Source of the DNA: Ruminococcus albus AD2013
GTDB taxonomy: Bacteria; Bacillota; Clostridia; Oscillospirales; Ruminococcaceae
Assembly: GCF_000526775.1 (NCBI RefSeq)
Contig: NZ_JAGS01000001.1
Span: 496,001-560,000 of the forward strand
DNA: 64,000 nucleotides
Direction of reading: 5' to 3'
The number at the start of each line of letters is the position of its first letter. Within the stretch, counting starts at the first letter, position 1. Positions 17,752 to 26,328 of the stretch are shown piece after piece. The position numbers and the translations under genes were made by a program. The notes under the pieces are model-generated. The model was not told where the DNA came from. It was given only the letters and a program-made list of their open reading frames with translations, and searched no databases.

Positions 17752-18013
17752 TTTATTAGAAACAAAGTGAAGTAATAAAGACCGAAACATAGGGATTTTC
17801 GGAAAATGGGTTATATGTGTGCGTGAAAAACGGTAGAATATTCTTGTATATGTTCGGTGAACGTTTGTCGAATGTTTAAAGAATGATATGATTACAAATT
17901 GGAAAATATTACACCTATAAGAATAATGATATATGTTTCATATTACCGTATTTCTTGCGCAGCGGATAAAATGACAGTTTCTTGGCAACAGTTATCCGAA
18001 GAGGGGGAAGAAC

Positions 18014-18763
18014 ATGAATAATATCATTTATGTAGGCAGGAATATGACTACTTTTACCTGCAAGCAGCATTTTCATGAAGAATGGGAACTTGTATACTGT
18101 ACGGGCGGTCAGGGCAGATTTGAATTTGAAGACAGCACGATCGAGTACACAACGGGGGATCTTGTGATAATCCCGCCCCATGTTGTACACGCTAATAACA
18201 GCGAAGATGGTTTTACAAATATCCACATAAACATTACAGATGCGACGTTCAATTTCAAGGAACCTCTGCTTATTTCAGATGATGCAGAACAGCATATCAT
18301 GGGCGGTTTCAAGGATGCCTTCTATTTCTTCAACAGTGATATCAACAGCAGGCAGTCAATTATGGCTGCTTTCGGTGACCTCATCGTGAATTACGTTATT
18401 GCTTTCAGCAAAACTAAACCTCTGCGTGATGTGGTGGATGAGATTAAGAGCAATATCATGCAGAATTTTACAGACTGCGATTACGAACTTGACTCGTATC
18501 TACGCTCGATACCATTCAGCTACGATTATCTGCGAAAGCTTTTCAAAAGTGAGATGGGTATGACACCTCATAGTTATCTGACAAATCTGAGGATACATAT
18601 GGCAGAGAAACTGCTTTGTTCTCCTGATACCGTTGAGCAGAATATATCCGAGATCGCGTATATCTGTGGATATTCCGACTCGCTGTATTTCTCTCGCGTG
18701 TTCAAAAAGAATTTCGGATGCTCGCCGAAAAACTATGCCGCCATGCATTCGGCTGGCGCATAA
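18014..18763 (+). CDS. AraC-family transcriptional regulator
   Basis: The 249-residue protein has an N-terminal cupin-like sensor (about 10-80: CKQHFHEEWELVYC, GDLVIIPPHVVHAN). The C-terminal double helix-turn-helix (about 155-245) includes PFSYDYLRKLFKSEMGMTPH and ISEIAYICGYSDSLYFSRVF, the recognition regions of the family. Regulators of this type usually bind a sugar ligand and activate catabolic genes. It lies between the pectin esterase and the pectate lyase gene, so it is the likely local regulator of pectin use; this is inference. A GAGGGGGAAG site precedes ATG 18014. Confidence 0.9.
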   Translation: MNNIIYVGRNMTTFTCKQHFHEEWELVYCTGGQGRFEFEDSTIEYTTGDLVIIPPHVVHANNSEDGFTNIHINITDATFNFKEPLLISDDAEQHIMGGFKDAFYFFNSDINSRQSIMAAFGDLIVNYVIAFSKTKPLRDVVDEIKSNIMQNFTDCDYELDSYLRSIPFSYDYLRKLFKSEMGMTPHSYLTNLRIHMAEKLLCSPDTVEQNISEIAYICGYSDSLYFSRVFKKNFGCSPKNYAAMHSAGA

Positions 18764-18800
18764 AACATTGTTTACATCAAACCTCATGTAGATATAGATT

Positions 18801-18829
18801 CAGCCCCGCGTTAGTCATCTGCGGGGCTG
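18801..18829 (+). terminator. Terminator of the AraC-type gene
   Basis: CAGCCCCGC (18801-18809) pairs with GCGGGGCTG (18821-18829), followed by a U-rich stretch. Confidence 0.88.
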
Positions 18830-18925
18830 AGTTTATTTTTGGTTTGCCAAAATGATTATCGAACACTTTTGGGAGATCATATGTGAACGTTATACTTCCC
18901 GATCATGAAAATGTCAATATATACA

Positions 18926-18958
18926 GAATGCACCCCGTACAAGTGGCGAGGTGCATTC
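18926..18958. terminator. Second terminator hairpin between convergent genes
   Basis: GAATGCACC (18926-18934) pairs with GGTGCATTC (18950-18958). The U tract is on the plus strand (TTCTTTTT); the pectate lyase transcript may also end here on the other strand, where the tail is weaker. Confidence 0.7.
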
Positions 18959-18987
18959 TTCTTTTTAAGGATGGTTCTTTCCTTGAA

Positions 18988-21900
18988 TTACCTTACAGTA
19001 ACTGTAACAGCGTGCTTGATAGAAGCAGTCGATGTCCACTCGCCGTTGATCTTGGCAGCGATAGCTACCTTATAGGTCATATTGGGAGTGAGATTCTTGG
19101 GAGTAGTAAAGCTGAGTGTCGAAGCAGGGATGGCAGAAGTCTGGACTCTCCACTTGCCTGCGAGGTATACAGCAATACCGTAATTTGAAGCACCCTGAAC
19201 AGGACTCCATGTAAATCTTATCTGGTGGTACTGTTCGTTGTAATCGATAGACTTTATCACGGGATAAACATTGGGATCAAGAGTAGGAGTAGTTGTCTGT
19301 GATGTTCCCGAAGATGATGTTGAGCCGTTTACAACTGTGGTCGCATCGAGAGTTCCGCCGTAAGTGTTGAAGTATGAGGACAGCTTTGATGTATCGGTCT
19401 GGAGGAAGTAATTGCCCGAAGGAATGTAGCATATCGATGAGTTTGTATCGAAGTTTGCATACTTGTTATCGGTGTTTACCTTGGTGCTCTTGCTTGATAC
19501 GATAGTGCCCTGCATATCGCCCTTGCAGTTGTTGAATACGTCATTGAAGCTCTTTACTGCGCCCAGTTTAACCTGCATAGGATTCTTGCAGCTATCGAAG
19601 ATATTGTACTCAGAGAAAATGTAGGCATTTGCTCTCGGGTTCATGCAGTAGCTTGTCTGTCCGCTGAATATGTTGTTGTACATATGTATGTCTGCCTGAC
19701 GAGCCAGAGGTCCTCTGGATTCGCACTTGTTCCAGTAGTTGTGATGATAAGTCAGGTGGTACTGCAGGCTGCTGTCGGAGGAACCAACGAGGTTCGTCTT
19801 GTGGTAGCCCTGATAGTAGCAGTAGCTGTTTGTGAAGTACTGACCGCGCTTGAAATCGCAGGCACCATCGCCGCCTGCCTTATCTGATTCAGCAGGATTA
19901 GATATTGAAGGTGCGTAGAATTCGCAGTTGTGTATCCAGCATCTTTCAACGGAAGCTGTCAGTGTTGAGCTTTCCTGAACGCCCTCCATGCCTATGCAGT
20001 CCTCGGGAACGTTCCTGAATGCGATGTTCTTTACTTCAAAGCTCTTGCCGAGACTTGGAGCAGAAGATTCACAGATGAAATGGAATCCCCAGCCGTTGAT
20101 AGTAGCGTCAGTGCCGATACCCTCGATGGTGATATCCTTGCCCGACTTCATTCTTGCCATATAGCCGTTGTCGCCGACAATTCCGCCGTAATCTATGGAG
20201 TCATAAGCTGTAAGACCCGAAGGAGCCTTGACATCTCCGATTATACGTATAACAAGAGGTGTACCGTCCTGAGCCAGCTTCTTGATGATGCCTTTATTGG
20301 AATTGGCCTTACCGCCGTTGGAAGTTTTACCGCTTCCTGCGTCCTGACCAACAGAGTTGAGTATGTTGCCGATACCGGTAACAGTTGTACCGTCCTTGGA
20401 AGTTACAGAAACGGAGTCCTTGTTGTCGTTTGTTACATAAAGCACGATAGCATTGGATTTCAGTGTGCCGTTATCGTTGTATGCACCGACACCTGCGGTG
20501 TAATTGTAGTGTGCATAACCCGAACGGTCCTGTGCATTTACCTTCAAACCGCTCTGGACGATAGTGCCCTTTGTTGTGTTTAAGGTCACAGAATAAGTGC
20601 CTGCGGGTACGCCGGGGATATCAACTCTCAGACCTGACGAGGTATCACGAACCAGATATTTCAGGTCGTTGCCTGCCAGCTTGCCTGATGCTGTGCCTGA
20701 GTATGACACTCCTGTAACATCGGAATCAGAAAGTCCCGAGAATACAACATACAGACTTTCGTTCCAGCCGCCTGCGCTTACAGCCTTAACACCGTTGATA
20801 GTGGTGCTGCTGTTATTTCCGCCTGTGCTTCCGCCGTTGTTGCCGCTGTTATTGCCGCCATTATTTCCGCCGCTCTGTGAGCTGTCATCGGGCTGCTGAT
20901 AAGATGTACCGCCCTGAGTTGAATAAGCCATGTAGAACAGATTTGAAACATCTGCCTTTGTGAGGGTGTGGCTGCCGGCGGAAACATCTGCTGTGATAAC
21001 GCCGTTTGATGCAGTCAGCTTTTTGCCGTCAAGCTTGATAGTGCCAGTGCTTTCGGCAAATACAAGTGTCAGCTTACCGGCAGCAGGAGCGTTGAAGCTT
21101 ATGCTTGTGGAGCTTTCAAGTTTCAGGCACTGGGTCAGGGTCTGACCGCCGTAGTTAACGGTGCCCTTAGATGTTGACAGATTACCTGTGATAGAGAAGA
21201 AGCTGCTCGATGTTCCGTTCTTAGTGAAGTTATGCACGTTTGATGATGCGGGTACAGAAGTCTGGGAACTGCTTGAAGAATCAGGCTTGGAACTGCTGGA
21301 ATTATCAGGCTTTGAGCTGCTTGATGAGTCATTGCCTGAAGGTGTGGTGGAATCGGAGAATCCTGAACCGATTGCAACGATGGAATCCTTGTAGGATTTC
21401 AGTGCAGATTTCAGACCTGTATTTAAAGAGGCACTCTCATCATCAACGGAATTGTTGAATGTCCACTTGAAATCGCCGCCTTGTACACGTCCTGCGTTAG
21501 CTTTAACAGTCTCGGCAGCGGCTTCTGGGCTCTGTGCGGAGTATTTGTACATCACGCTTGAAGTTTCAAAATTGTTGTAAGTACTGCCGCCCTGCTTTGC
21601 TTTTACATAGGAAGGTACCTGCTCGGTCGCACTTTTGGCCTCATAAGCGTCAAAATCGGTGGAATTCTGCTGATAGGTAACATAGCCCTTGGTCTTGTCG
21701 CCTGTTACCTTGTTGTTGTAGGACTTTATCACACCGCCGTTCTCGCCTGAGAATGTTCCGCCTGTTGCGTTATCGGAGCCCTGCATGGATATCAGCATAG
21801 GATACTTGCAGTTGCGGAAATAGTTATTCTCAACGAAAGCTGATCCGCCGAGGGTCATACCAACGCCATACTTTGCGTTGCCGTCGAAGTAGTTATTATA

Positions 21901-23013
21901 GATGTGTACAGTGCAGGTGCGTATTCTGGGGTGGCGAGAATCGGAATGGTCATACCAGTTGTGGTGATAGGTTATGTAATTGCTGGTAGTTTCAGACTTC
22001 ATACCCTGGAGATTGCACTTGCCGTTATCCCAGAAATGATTGTATGAGTGGGTGATATAGCTGGATGTTTTGGTATCAAGTGCGCCGTCGCCCTTAGCCT
22101 GATCGGCATCAGAACCTGCATCGCCGTAGAACATATCGCAGTGGTGTACCCAGACATGATCATTCTTCTGCTGCAGGCCGACGTTATCGCCCTCGGAACT
22201 GTTGCAGTTCATGAAACCGAGATTTCTGATCTCAACATTTGAAGAATTCTTTACAACGATACCGAAACCGTTGAAAGTTGCGTCCTTGCCGATACCCTCG
22301 ATGGTAAGACCACAGGTAATTGCATCAACATAAAGGTCTCCGCTGGGCATATTTGCAGGATCCTGAATGTTACCGATGAAACGTATGCAGACAGGACCTA
22401 CCTTGCTGTTGCTCTTCAAGTTGGTAAGGATATTCTGCACGCCTGTTAAAGATGTTGAATTGCCTTTCTTGTCGGGCATGGTAACAGTGACGGAATCCTT
22501 GTTTGCATTGGTAACATAGATAACAGTTGCATTGCTTTTGAGTGAACCGTTGTCGTTATAAGCACCCGATGATGTTCCGTTGACGAAGCCGAAGCCCGAA
22601 CGGTCGTGGGCTGATGTGTTCACATTCACTGATGCGGACTTTGAAGAATCCTCTTTGCCGTTTATGATAGGAACGATCTTCAGCGTATGGCTGCCCGACT
22701 TCAGACCAAGAGCGTCTGCACGGAAGCATGAGGAATACTGGCGGATAAGCATAGAATCAAGCTTGTATCCGTCGGCATATACATTGTATCCCGAAGCTCC
22801 GGAAACTGCTTTCCATTCGGCATAAGCGCCTTCTGCGTATCCTGCCGAAGCTGTTACGGTTACCGATGAGGTGCTTTCAGCGTTTGCGATAATGCTGTTC
22901 ACGCCAAACAGAGCGCCGTTATCGGAATTGATGACCCCTGCACCGAAAGACGATGCAACAACGGCAGTTGCCATAAGTGTCGCCATTGTCTTTCTCATGA
23001 TTATAGCTTTCAT
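18988..23013 (-). CDS. Secreted protein with two PL1-type pectate lyase domains
   Basis: The 1341-residue protein has a signal peptide (1 to about 45) and an Fn3-like module (about 49-133). The first PL1-type beta-helix (about 138-470) carries VWVHHCD (287-293) and SRHPRIR (359-365) with the RxPxxR catalytic arginine region. A Ser-rich linker (about 555-590) is followed by a small beta module, a Gly/Asn-rich linker and a second Ig/Fn3-like module. The second PL1-type domain has CWIHNC, HHNYWN and SRGPLAR. A C-terminal Fn3-like module (about 1250-1341) has the pattern YNEQYHQIRFTW. The two lyase halves share an opening pattern (DRSGF/DRSGY, GAYNDNG.LKSNA), so they arose by duplication. It should cleave polygalacturonate by beta-elimination outside the cell. 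No dockerin is seen. AGGAG lies upstream of ATG 23013. Confidence 0.92.
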   Translation of the reverse strand: MKAIIMRKTMATLMATAVVASSFGAGVINSDNGALFGVNSIIANAESTSSVTVTASAGYAEGAYAEWKAVSGASGYNVYADGYKLDSMLIRQYSSCFRADALGLKSGSHTLKIVPIINGKEDSSKSASVNVNTSAHDRSGFGFVNGTSSGAYNDNGSLKSNATVIYVTNANKDSVTVTMPDKKGNSTSLTGVQNILTNLKSNSKVGPVCIRFIGNIQDPANMPSGDLYVDAITCGLTIEGIGKDATFNGFGIVVKNSSNVEIRNLGFMNCNSSEGDNVGLQQKNDHVWVHHCDMFYGDAGSDADQAKGDGALDTKTSSYITHSYNHFWDNGKCNLQGMKSETTSNYITYHHNWYDHSDSRHPRIRTCTVHIYNNYFDGNAKYGVGMTLGGSAFVENNYFRNCKYPMLISMQGSDNATGGTFSGENGGVIKSYNNKVTGDKTKGYVTYQQNSTDFDAYEAKSATEQVPSYVKAKQGGSTYNNFETSSVMYKYSAQSPEAAAETVKANAGRVQGGDFKWTFNNSVDDESASLNTGLKSALKSYKDSIVAIGSGFSDSTTPSGNDSSSSSKPDNSSSSKPDSSSSSQTSVPASSNVHNFTKNGTSSSFFSITGNLSTSKGTVNYGGQTLTQCLKLESSTSISFNAPAAGKLTLVFAESTGTIKLDGKKLTASNGVITADVSAGSHTLTKADVSNLFYMAYSTQGGTSYQQPDDSSQSGGNNGGNNSGNNGGSTGGNNSSTTINGVKAVSAGGWNESLYVVFSGLSDSDVTGVSYSGTASGKLAGNDLKYLVRDTSSGLRVDIPGVPAGTYSVTLNTTKGTIVQSGLKVNAQDRSGYAHYNYTAGVGAYNDNGTLKSNAIVLYVTNDNKDSVSVTSKDGTTVTGIGNILNSVGQDAGSGKTSNGGKANSNKGIIKKLAQDGTPLVIRIIGDVKAPSGLTAYDSIDYGGIVGDNGYMARMKSGKDITIEGIGTDATINGWGFHFICESSAPSLGKSFEVKNIAFRNVPEDCIGMEGVQESSTLTASVERCWIHNCEFYAPSISNPAESDKAGGDGACDFKRGQYFTNSYCYYQGYHKTNLVGSSDSSLQYHLTYHHNYWNKCESRGPLARQADIHMYNNIFSGQTSYCMNPRANAYIFSEYNIFDSCKNPMQVKLGAVKSFNDVFNNCKGDMQGTIVSSKSTKVNTDNKYANFDTNSSICYIPSGNYFLQTDTSKLSSYFNTYGGTLDATTVVNGSTSSSGTSQTTTPTLDPNVYPVIKSIDYNEQYHQIRFTWSPVQGASNYGIAVYLAGKWRVQTSAIPASTLSFTTPKNLTPNMTYKVAIAAKINGEWTSTASIKHAVTVTVR

Positions 23014-23437
23014 AATTGATCAGCTCTCCTTTTGTTTTCAGATTTTTATATTCCATTCTGATGTTAATGAGGTTAATATCCTCCTAACAATGTTAATTAT
23101 ACACTAAAACTTCAAACAATTCTATTCAAAATTCAGTGATGAATATTCATTTTTTGTATTATTTTTGTGAATAATATGAAAATAAGTGATATTATACAAA
23201 TCATATAACAAAAGTGAAGATGCATTTTTATCGGGCTTTTTGCTCGAAAAGGTTTTCGTAAGCCGATATTTCATGAATTTGATTTCATATAATTATAAAT
23301 TATAATAATTCAAAATATAGACTTAATTTAACTTTGGAAAATGATAATATATTTATATATCTTAACTATCTCGGTCATCAGATAAAATGTTTACATTTCA
23401 AGCAAGGTATGCTATAATGTTTGCAGAGGTGATATCT
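23014..23437. other. Divergent AT-rich intergenic region
   Basis: The 424-bp gap contains no gene. A TATAAT on the minus strand near 23097 with a poor -35 box may serve the pectate lyase gene. The acetyltransferase promoter lies at 23390-23418. I see no other structure. Confidence 0.6.
23390..23418 (+). promoter_or_regulatory. Promoter of the acetyltransferase gene
   Basis: TTTACA (23390-23395) and TATAAT (23413-23418) are 17 bp apart. The transcript would start near 23425, which rules out upstream ATG codons as starts and leaves a very short leader. Confidence 0.75.
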
Positions 23438-23872
23438 GTGCAGGTGATAAGGGCTGAAAATACAGCGACAAGGGCGGGGGCGTATTACGTCCGCATACAG
23501 GCGATGGCGAAGAAATATCACATCACGCTGGAAGAGGAATTCGATGAACATGACAATGATGAAACAAAGTATATAGTTATCCTCGACGATGATTTTCCCG
23601 TTGCGACCTGTCGTTTTTACGAAATCGAAGATGGTGCAGTGATGATAGGAAGGGTAGTTGTTCTGCCCGAATACCGTGAAAGAGGTCTTGGCAGCAGGGC
23701 AGTGCTTTCAGCCGAAGAATGGGCAGGTGAACTGGGCTACACCCGTGCAGTGCTGGAAAGCCGTGTGGAAAAGACGGGCTTTTATGAAAAACTCGGTTAT
23801 ATTGCAGACTGTGACAATATTATCGAGGGCGGGACTTTCCGCTGTGTGCATATGGAAAAAAGCCTTTTGTGA
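23438..23872 (+). CDS. GNAT-family N-acetyltransferase
   Basis: The 144-residue protein is a GNAT fold enzyme that transfers an acetyl group from acetyl-CoA. The acetyl-CoA pyrophosphate loop is seen in VVLPEYRERGLGSRAV (V-x-x-x-x-R-x-x-G-x-G pattern), and the C-terminal ESRVEKTGFYEKLGY is typical of the YjcF/ElaA-like branch. GTG 23438 is chosen because AGAGGTGAT precedes it and because the promoter overlaps the more upstream ATG codons. The acceptor substrate is unknown. The gene stands alone and ends at a terminator. Confidence 0.88.
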   Translation: MQVIRAENTATRAGAYYVRIQAMAKKYHITLEEEFDEHDNDETKYIVILDDDFPVATCRFYEIEDGAVMIGRVVVLPEYRERGLGSRAVLSAEEWAGELGYTRAVLESRVEKTGFYEKLGYIADCDNIIEGGTFRCVHMEKSLL

Positions 23873-23887
23873 TAAGATAAAAAACAG

Positions 23888-23917
23888 AGACCGTTCCTGC
23901 TTTTTGGTGGGAACGGT
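23888..23917 (+). terminator. Intrinsic terminator
   Basis: GACCGTTCC (23888-23896) pairs with GGAACGGTC (23909-23917) and is followed by a moderately U-rich tail. Confidence 0.8.
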
Positions 23918-23965
23918 CCTACTTATTTATAGATAGTATATTTTGAAGCTTTGGAATTAATAATT

Positions 23966-24484
23966 CTAAATAAACTTCACACCCTTATTTATCAGTTCCG
24001 TTTTGCGCTTTTGAGCTTTATGGGCTGAAAATCTACATCCTGTGCTTTTTTCGTCAAGAAAAACTTCTGCCCCTGTTCTGAGCGCACCCTCAGCTGTTGC
24101 ACCGACACAGCCGCAAAGGTCTAAGCCGCATATTGTGAAAGTGCTGTACGTATTTTGGGATAGATGTTCTTTGAAACATTTAGAGGTAAAAGTGTTAGGG
24201 AGATACTTTTCAAAGTACAGCTGTGATACCACATCGAGTCCGCTGTAAAGCTCAGCTCCTTTTGAGCCCTTTATCGAAAAACCGATGATAAGGCGATTAG
24301 TGAAGATATTCGGGAAGACCTGACCTATGTAGATTATATCTTCGCCTGAAGCCTTATGCTGTGCGATAGTATCATTCACCGACTTCACAAGGCTATCGGT
24401 GTCGTATGAAAATATGGTCTTTCGCTCCGCCCATAGATAATCGTTTTGCATATCTATTACGAGAAGTGCTTTTTTATCTGTCAT
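23966..24484 (-). CDS. Isochorismatase-like cysteine hydrolase
   Basis: The 172-residue protein has the isochorismatase-family catalytic triad: Asp11 in LLVIDMQNDYL, Lys93 in FEKYLPNTF and Cys126 in GLDLCGCVGAT. Family members hydrolyse amide or ester bonds of small molecules such as nicotinamide or ureidoglycolate-like compounds; the substrate is not evident. It lies 24 bp downstream of the TetR-type regulator gene and has its own AGGAGG site before ATG 24484, so the two are probably one operon controlled by that regulator. Confidence 0.88.
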   Translation of the reverse strand: MTDKKALLVIDMQNDYLWAERKTIFSYDTDSLVKSVNDTIAQHKASGEDIIYIGQVFPNIFTNRLIIGFSIKGSKGAELYSGLDVVSQLYFEKYLPNTFTSKCFKEHLSQNTYSTFTICGLDLCGCVGATAEGALRTGAEVFLDEKSTGCRFSAHKAQKRKTELINKGVKFI

Positions 24485-24508
24485 GAGTGACCTCCTGTAA
24501 TTTCTGAA

Positions 24509-25096
24509 TTATTGCCCGAGAAAACGATCGACATTAGTGGTGACATATGATGAAAGTTCTTCATCATTTGTCAGGTCAATACCGCAAAGTTCTTTTATTT
24601 CTTCGTGTCTCAGAACCGCAAGTTCATGCAGGCTACTGAGTTCAAAGGCTATAAGTCTGCATTCTTTCTCACTTTTATGTCCATTGAAGTGTTCTGTGAT
24701 GAAGGGGAGACTTTCCATGCCGATGCCGTCCGTACGATTGAGAAGAATGTACTTCGTTATTGCTTTCGAGTAGCTGTAATTTTCTATCATAAGCTTCATC
24801 ATGCCGAAGTGCAGCATAATAAGGCGTTGTTTTGCGGGAATATCGGATTTGATCATTTCGGTAAGTTCTGGACGGACGTTTTGCGCATCGGCAAGCAGCT
24901 GTTTGAAAACTTCATAAAGCAGATTTTCTCTCGAGCCGTAGCAGTAGTTTATCATTGCAGGATTGACCTGAGCTTTTGCTGCTATCTTACGTGAGGTAAC
25001 ATCATCTGAATCGGTACAAGTTGTCATGAGCTCTTTTGCGGCTTTGAGCAAAGCTTCCTTTGTAGCGTCAAGATCACGTTTTTGTTTTTGAGCCAT
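24509..25096 (-). CDS. TetR-family transcriptional repressor
   Basis: The 195-residue protein has an N-terminal TetR-type helix-turn-helix (about residues 10-65: ATKEALLKAAKELM, TSRKIAAKAQVNPAMINYCY and SRENLLYEVF). A divergent all-helical C-terminal ligand and dimer domain follows. A perfect 7-bp inverted repeat with a 2-bp centre (25111-25126) lies just downstream of the transcription start and is a good candidate operator. It likely represses its own operon with the isochorismatase-like gene until a ligand binds; the ligand is unknown. Confidence 0.88.
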   Translation of the reverse strand: MAQKQKRDLDATKEALLKAAKELMTTCTDSDDVTSRKIAAKAQVNPAMINYCYGSRENLLYEVFKQLLADAQNVRPELTEMIKSDIPAKQRLIMLHFGMMKLMIENYSYSKAITKYILLNRTDGIGMESLPFITEHFNGHKSEKECRLIAFELSSLHELAVLRHEEIKELCGIDLTNDEELSSYVTTNVDRFLGQ

Positions 25097-25110
25097 ATCA
25101 TCACCTAACT

Positions 25111-25126
25111 ATTAAACGTGTTTAAT
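25111..25126. promoter_or_regulatory. Candidate TetR operator
   Basis: ATTAAACGTGTTTAAT is an inverted repeat with arms ATTAAAC/GTTTAAT and a GT centre. It lies a few bases downstream of the expected transcription start of the tetR-type gene. Confidence 0.65.
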
Positions 25127-25136
25127 TGATAAGCCC

Positions 25137-25165
25137 AGTATACCATGTTATATTGTTTTTGTCAA
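25137..25165 (-). promoter_or_regulatory. Promoter of the TetR-isochorismatase operon
   Basis: On the minus strand TTGACA (25165-25160) and TATACT (25142-25137) are 17 bp apart. Confidence 0.85.
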
Positions 25166-25455
25166 CCCATGAAAGAGATAAGATAGAAATAAACTGACCA
25201 ATTATTGTGCATTTCACATTTTTTGCGAACTTTATTGTAAGTTTATTTTCTAAAGCAACCTACGATATCTTTTATATAAAATGATATGTAAAAAATCATC
25301 AATAATAAATTACTGGATTAATACATTATAACTATTAATAAAGGCAAAACATACTAATATTATCATAGTTAAGACGCTATTTAGTATAAAGCTTGCTAAT
25401 TAATAAAAATATATACAAGATGATGTATTTAGGTAAAATTATTATTAATTATACC

Positions 25456-25484
25456 TTGACAATCATATTAAAAGATGGTATAAT
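25456..25484 (+). promoter_or_regulatory. Consensus promoter of the type VII-like locus
   Basis: TTGACA (25456-25461) and TATAAT (25479-25484) are both perfect with 17-bp spacing. The predicted start is near 25491, about 100 nt before the first gene. No other promoter of similar quality was seen before 46.6 kb. Confidence 0.88.
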
Positions 25485-25590
25485 TGAAGAGAGAATTTAT
25501 AATTTGTCAAAATTTTATAATAAATGTCGGAACATGATTCAGTACTATAATAATATAGGGCTGAGAAACTTGCAGAAGGGAGAGTTGTTA

Positions 25591-26244
25591 ATGACTTCGG
25601 GTGAAGCACACAGTTGCTATTTAAATGCTAAGTCAAAGTACGAGGAAGCAATTTCTGAAAAGAATGCTTGCGCTGACAGCAAATACAGGCAGGAGATACT
25701 CAAAAGAGAAGCACAGGTAAGATTGAATGATTTTACTGCTGATAAGAATCGCTATACAACTGCTAATGAGACTCTTGTTAAGGCGAATATACGCGACAAG
25801 GTAGATGGTGATCTTAATAAAGTACATACAGAAATGGACGATGCCACTTCTTATTTCAAGACTCTGGGCGAATCCAGTATGGGCACTATTGACCTCACAA
25901 AGCACATAATGAATGAAGACGACAAGACCCACAGAAAGTCGGTAGTCGGCAGGATCTTCACTAATATTGACAGTGCCAAGAAAAAGGTCGAAAATAAGAT
26001 CACAGAGCTTGAAGCTTCTATCAAAAAGACAAACGGAGAGATAGATGCTGCTGAAACAGAGATAAGAAGACTCGAGGGTCAGATAAGCTACTGGGACGGC
26101 GTGAAGAACGAAAAGTCCAATGAGATGGAGATGTATCTTTCTCTTGAACGCAGACTTGCTGCCGAGGAAGAAGAAGCCCGCAGAAAGGCTGAGAGAGAGG
26201 CTGCCGAGGCAGCAGCTGCTGCAGCCGCTGCAAATGCAGGTTGA
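25591..26244 (+). CDS. Coiled-coil protein, first gene of the type VII-like locus
   Basis: The 217-residue protein is almost entirely alpha-helical and charged, with heptad-like segments at about 1-75 and 125-195 and an Ala-rich tail (AAEAAAAAAAANAG). It has no signal peptide or membrane segment. ATG 25591 is chosen because AAGGGAGAG stands 6 nt upstream; the longer open frame overlaps the promoter. I do not recognise the family. Its place directly before the large candidate effector resembles the small helical partner (Lap) proteins that precede LXG effectors in other Firmicutes, so a targeting or chaperone role is possible; this is inference. Confidence 0.8.
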   Translation: MTSGEAHSCYLNAKSKYEEAISEKNACADSKYRQEILKREAQVRLNDFTADKNRYTTANETLVKANIRDKVDGDLNKVHTEMDDATSYFKTLGESSMGTIDLTKHIMNEDDKTHRKSVVGRIFTNIDSAKKKVENKITELEASIKKTNGEIDAAETEIRRLEGQISYWDGVKNEKSNEMEMYLSLERRLAAEEEEARRKAEREAAEAAAAAAAANAG

Positions 26245-26328
26245 TCTCCTGTATAATTGTGTGATAACAAAGTGTACTGCTGAATATGCGGTATACGATC
26301 AAGAGAAAAACAATATGGAGGCGATAAC

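Larger units (their letters stand above)
17370..18013. other. Divergent regulatory region between esterase and AraC genes
   Basis: The 644-bp AT-rich gap contains no gene. It holds a minus-strand promoter (17423-17452) and a plus-strand promoter (17723-17751). Several CAACAAA/TTTGTT motifs between 17649 and 17716 could bind the AraC-type regulator. The long leader of the regulator (about 255 nt) shows no recognised element. Confidence 0.65.
25097..25590. other. Divergent AT-rich region before the type VII-like locus
   Basis: The 494-bp gap contains no gene. It holds the TetR promoter and operator on the left and the consensus promoter of the type VII-like locus on the right, with a leader of about 100 nt. 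The middle (about 25170-25450) is very AT-rich and shows no recognised signal. Confidence 0.75.

Noticed and set aside
23387..23437. ATG starts at 23387 and 23420 for the acetyltransferase
   Set aside because: They lie within or before the promoter; the GTG at 23438 has a ribosome binding site and lies after the predicted transcription start.
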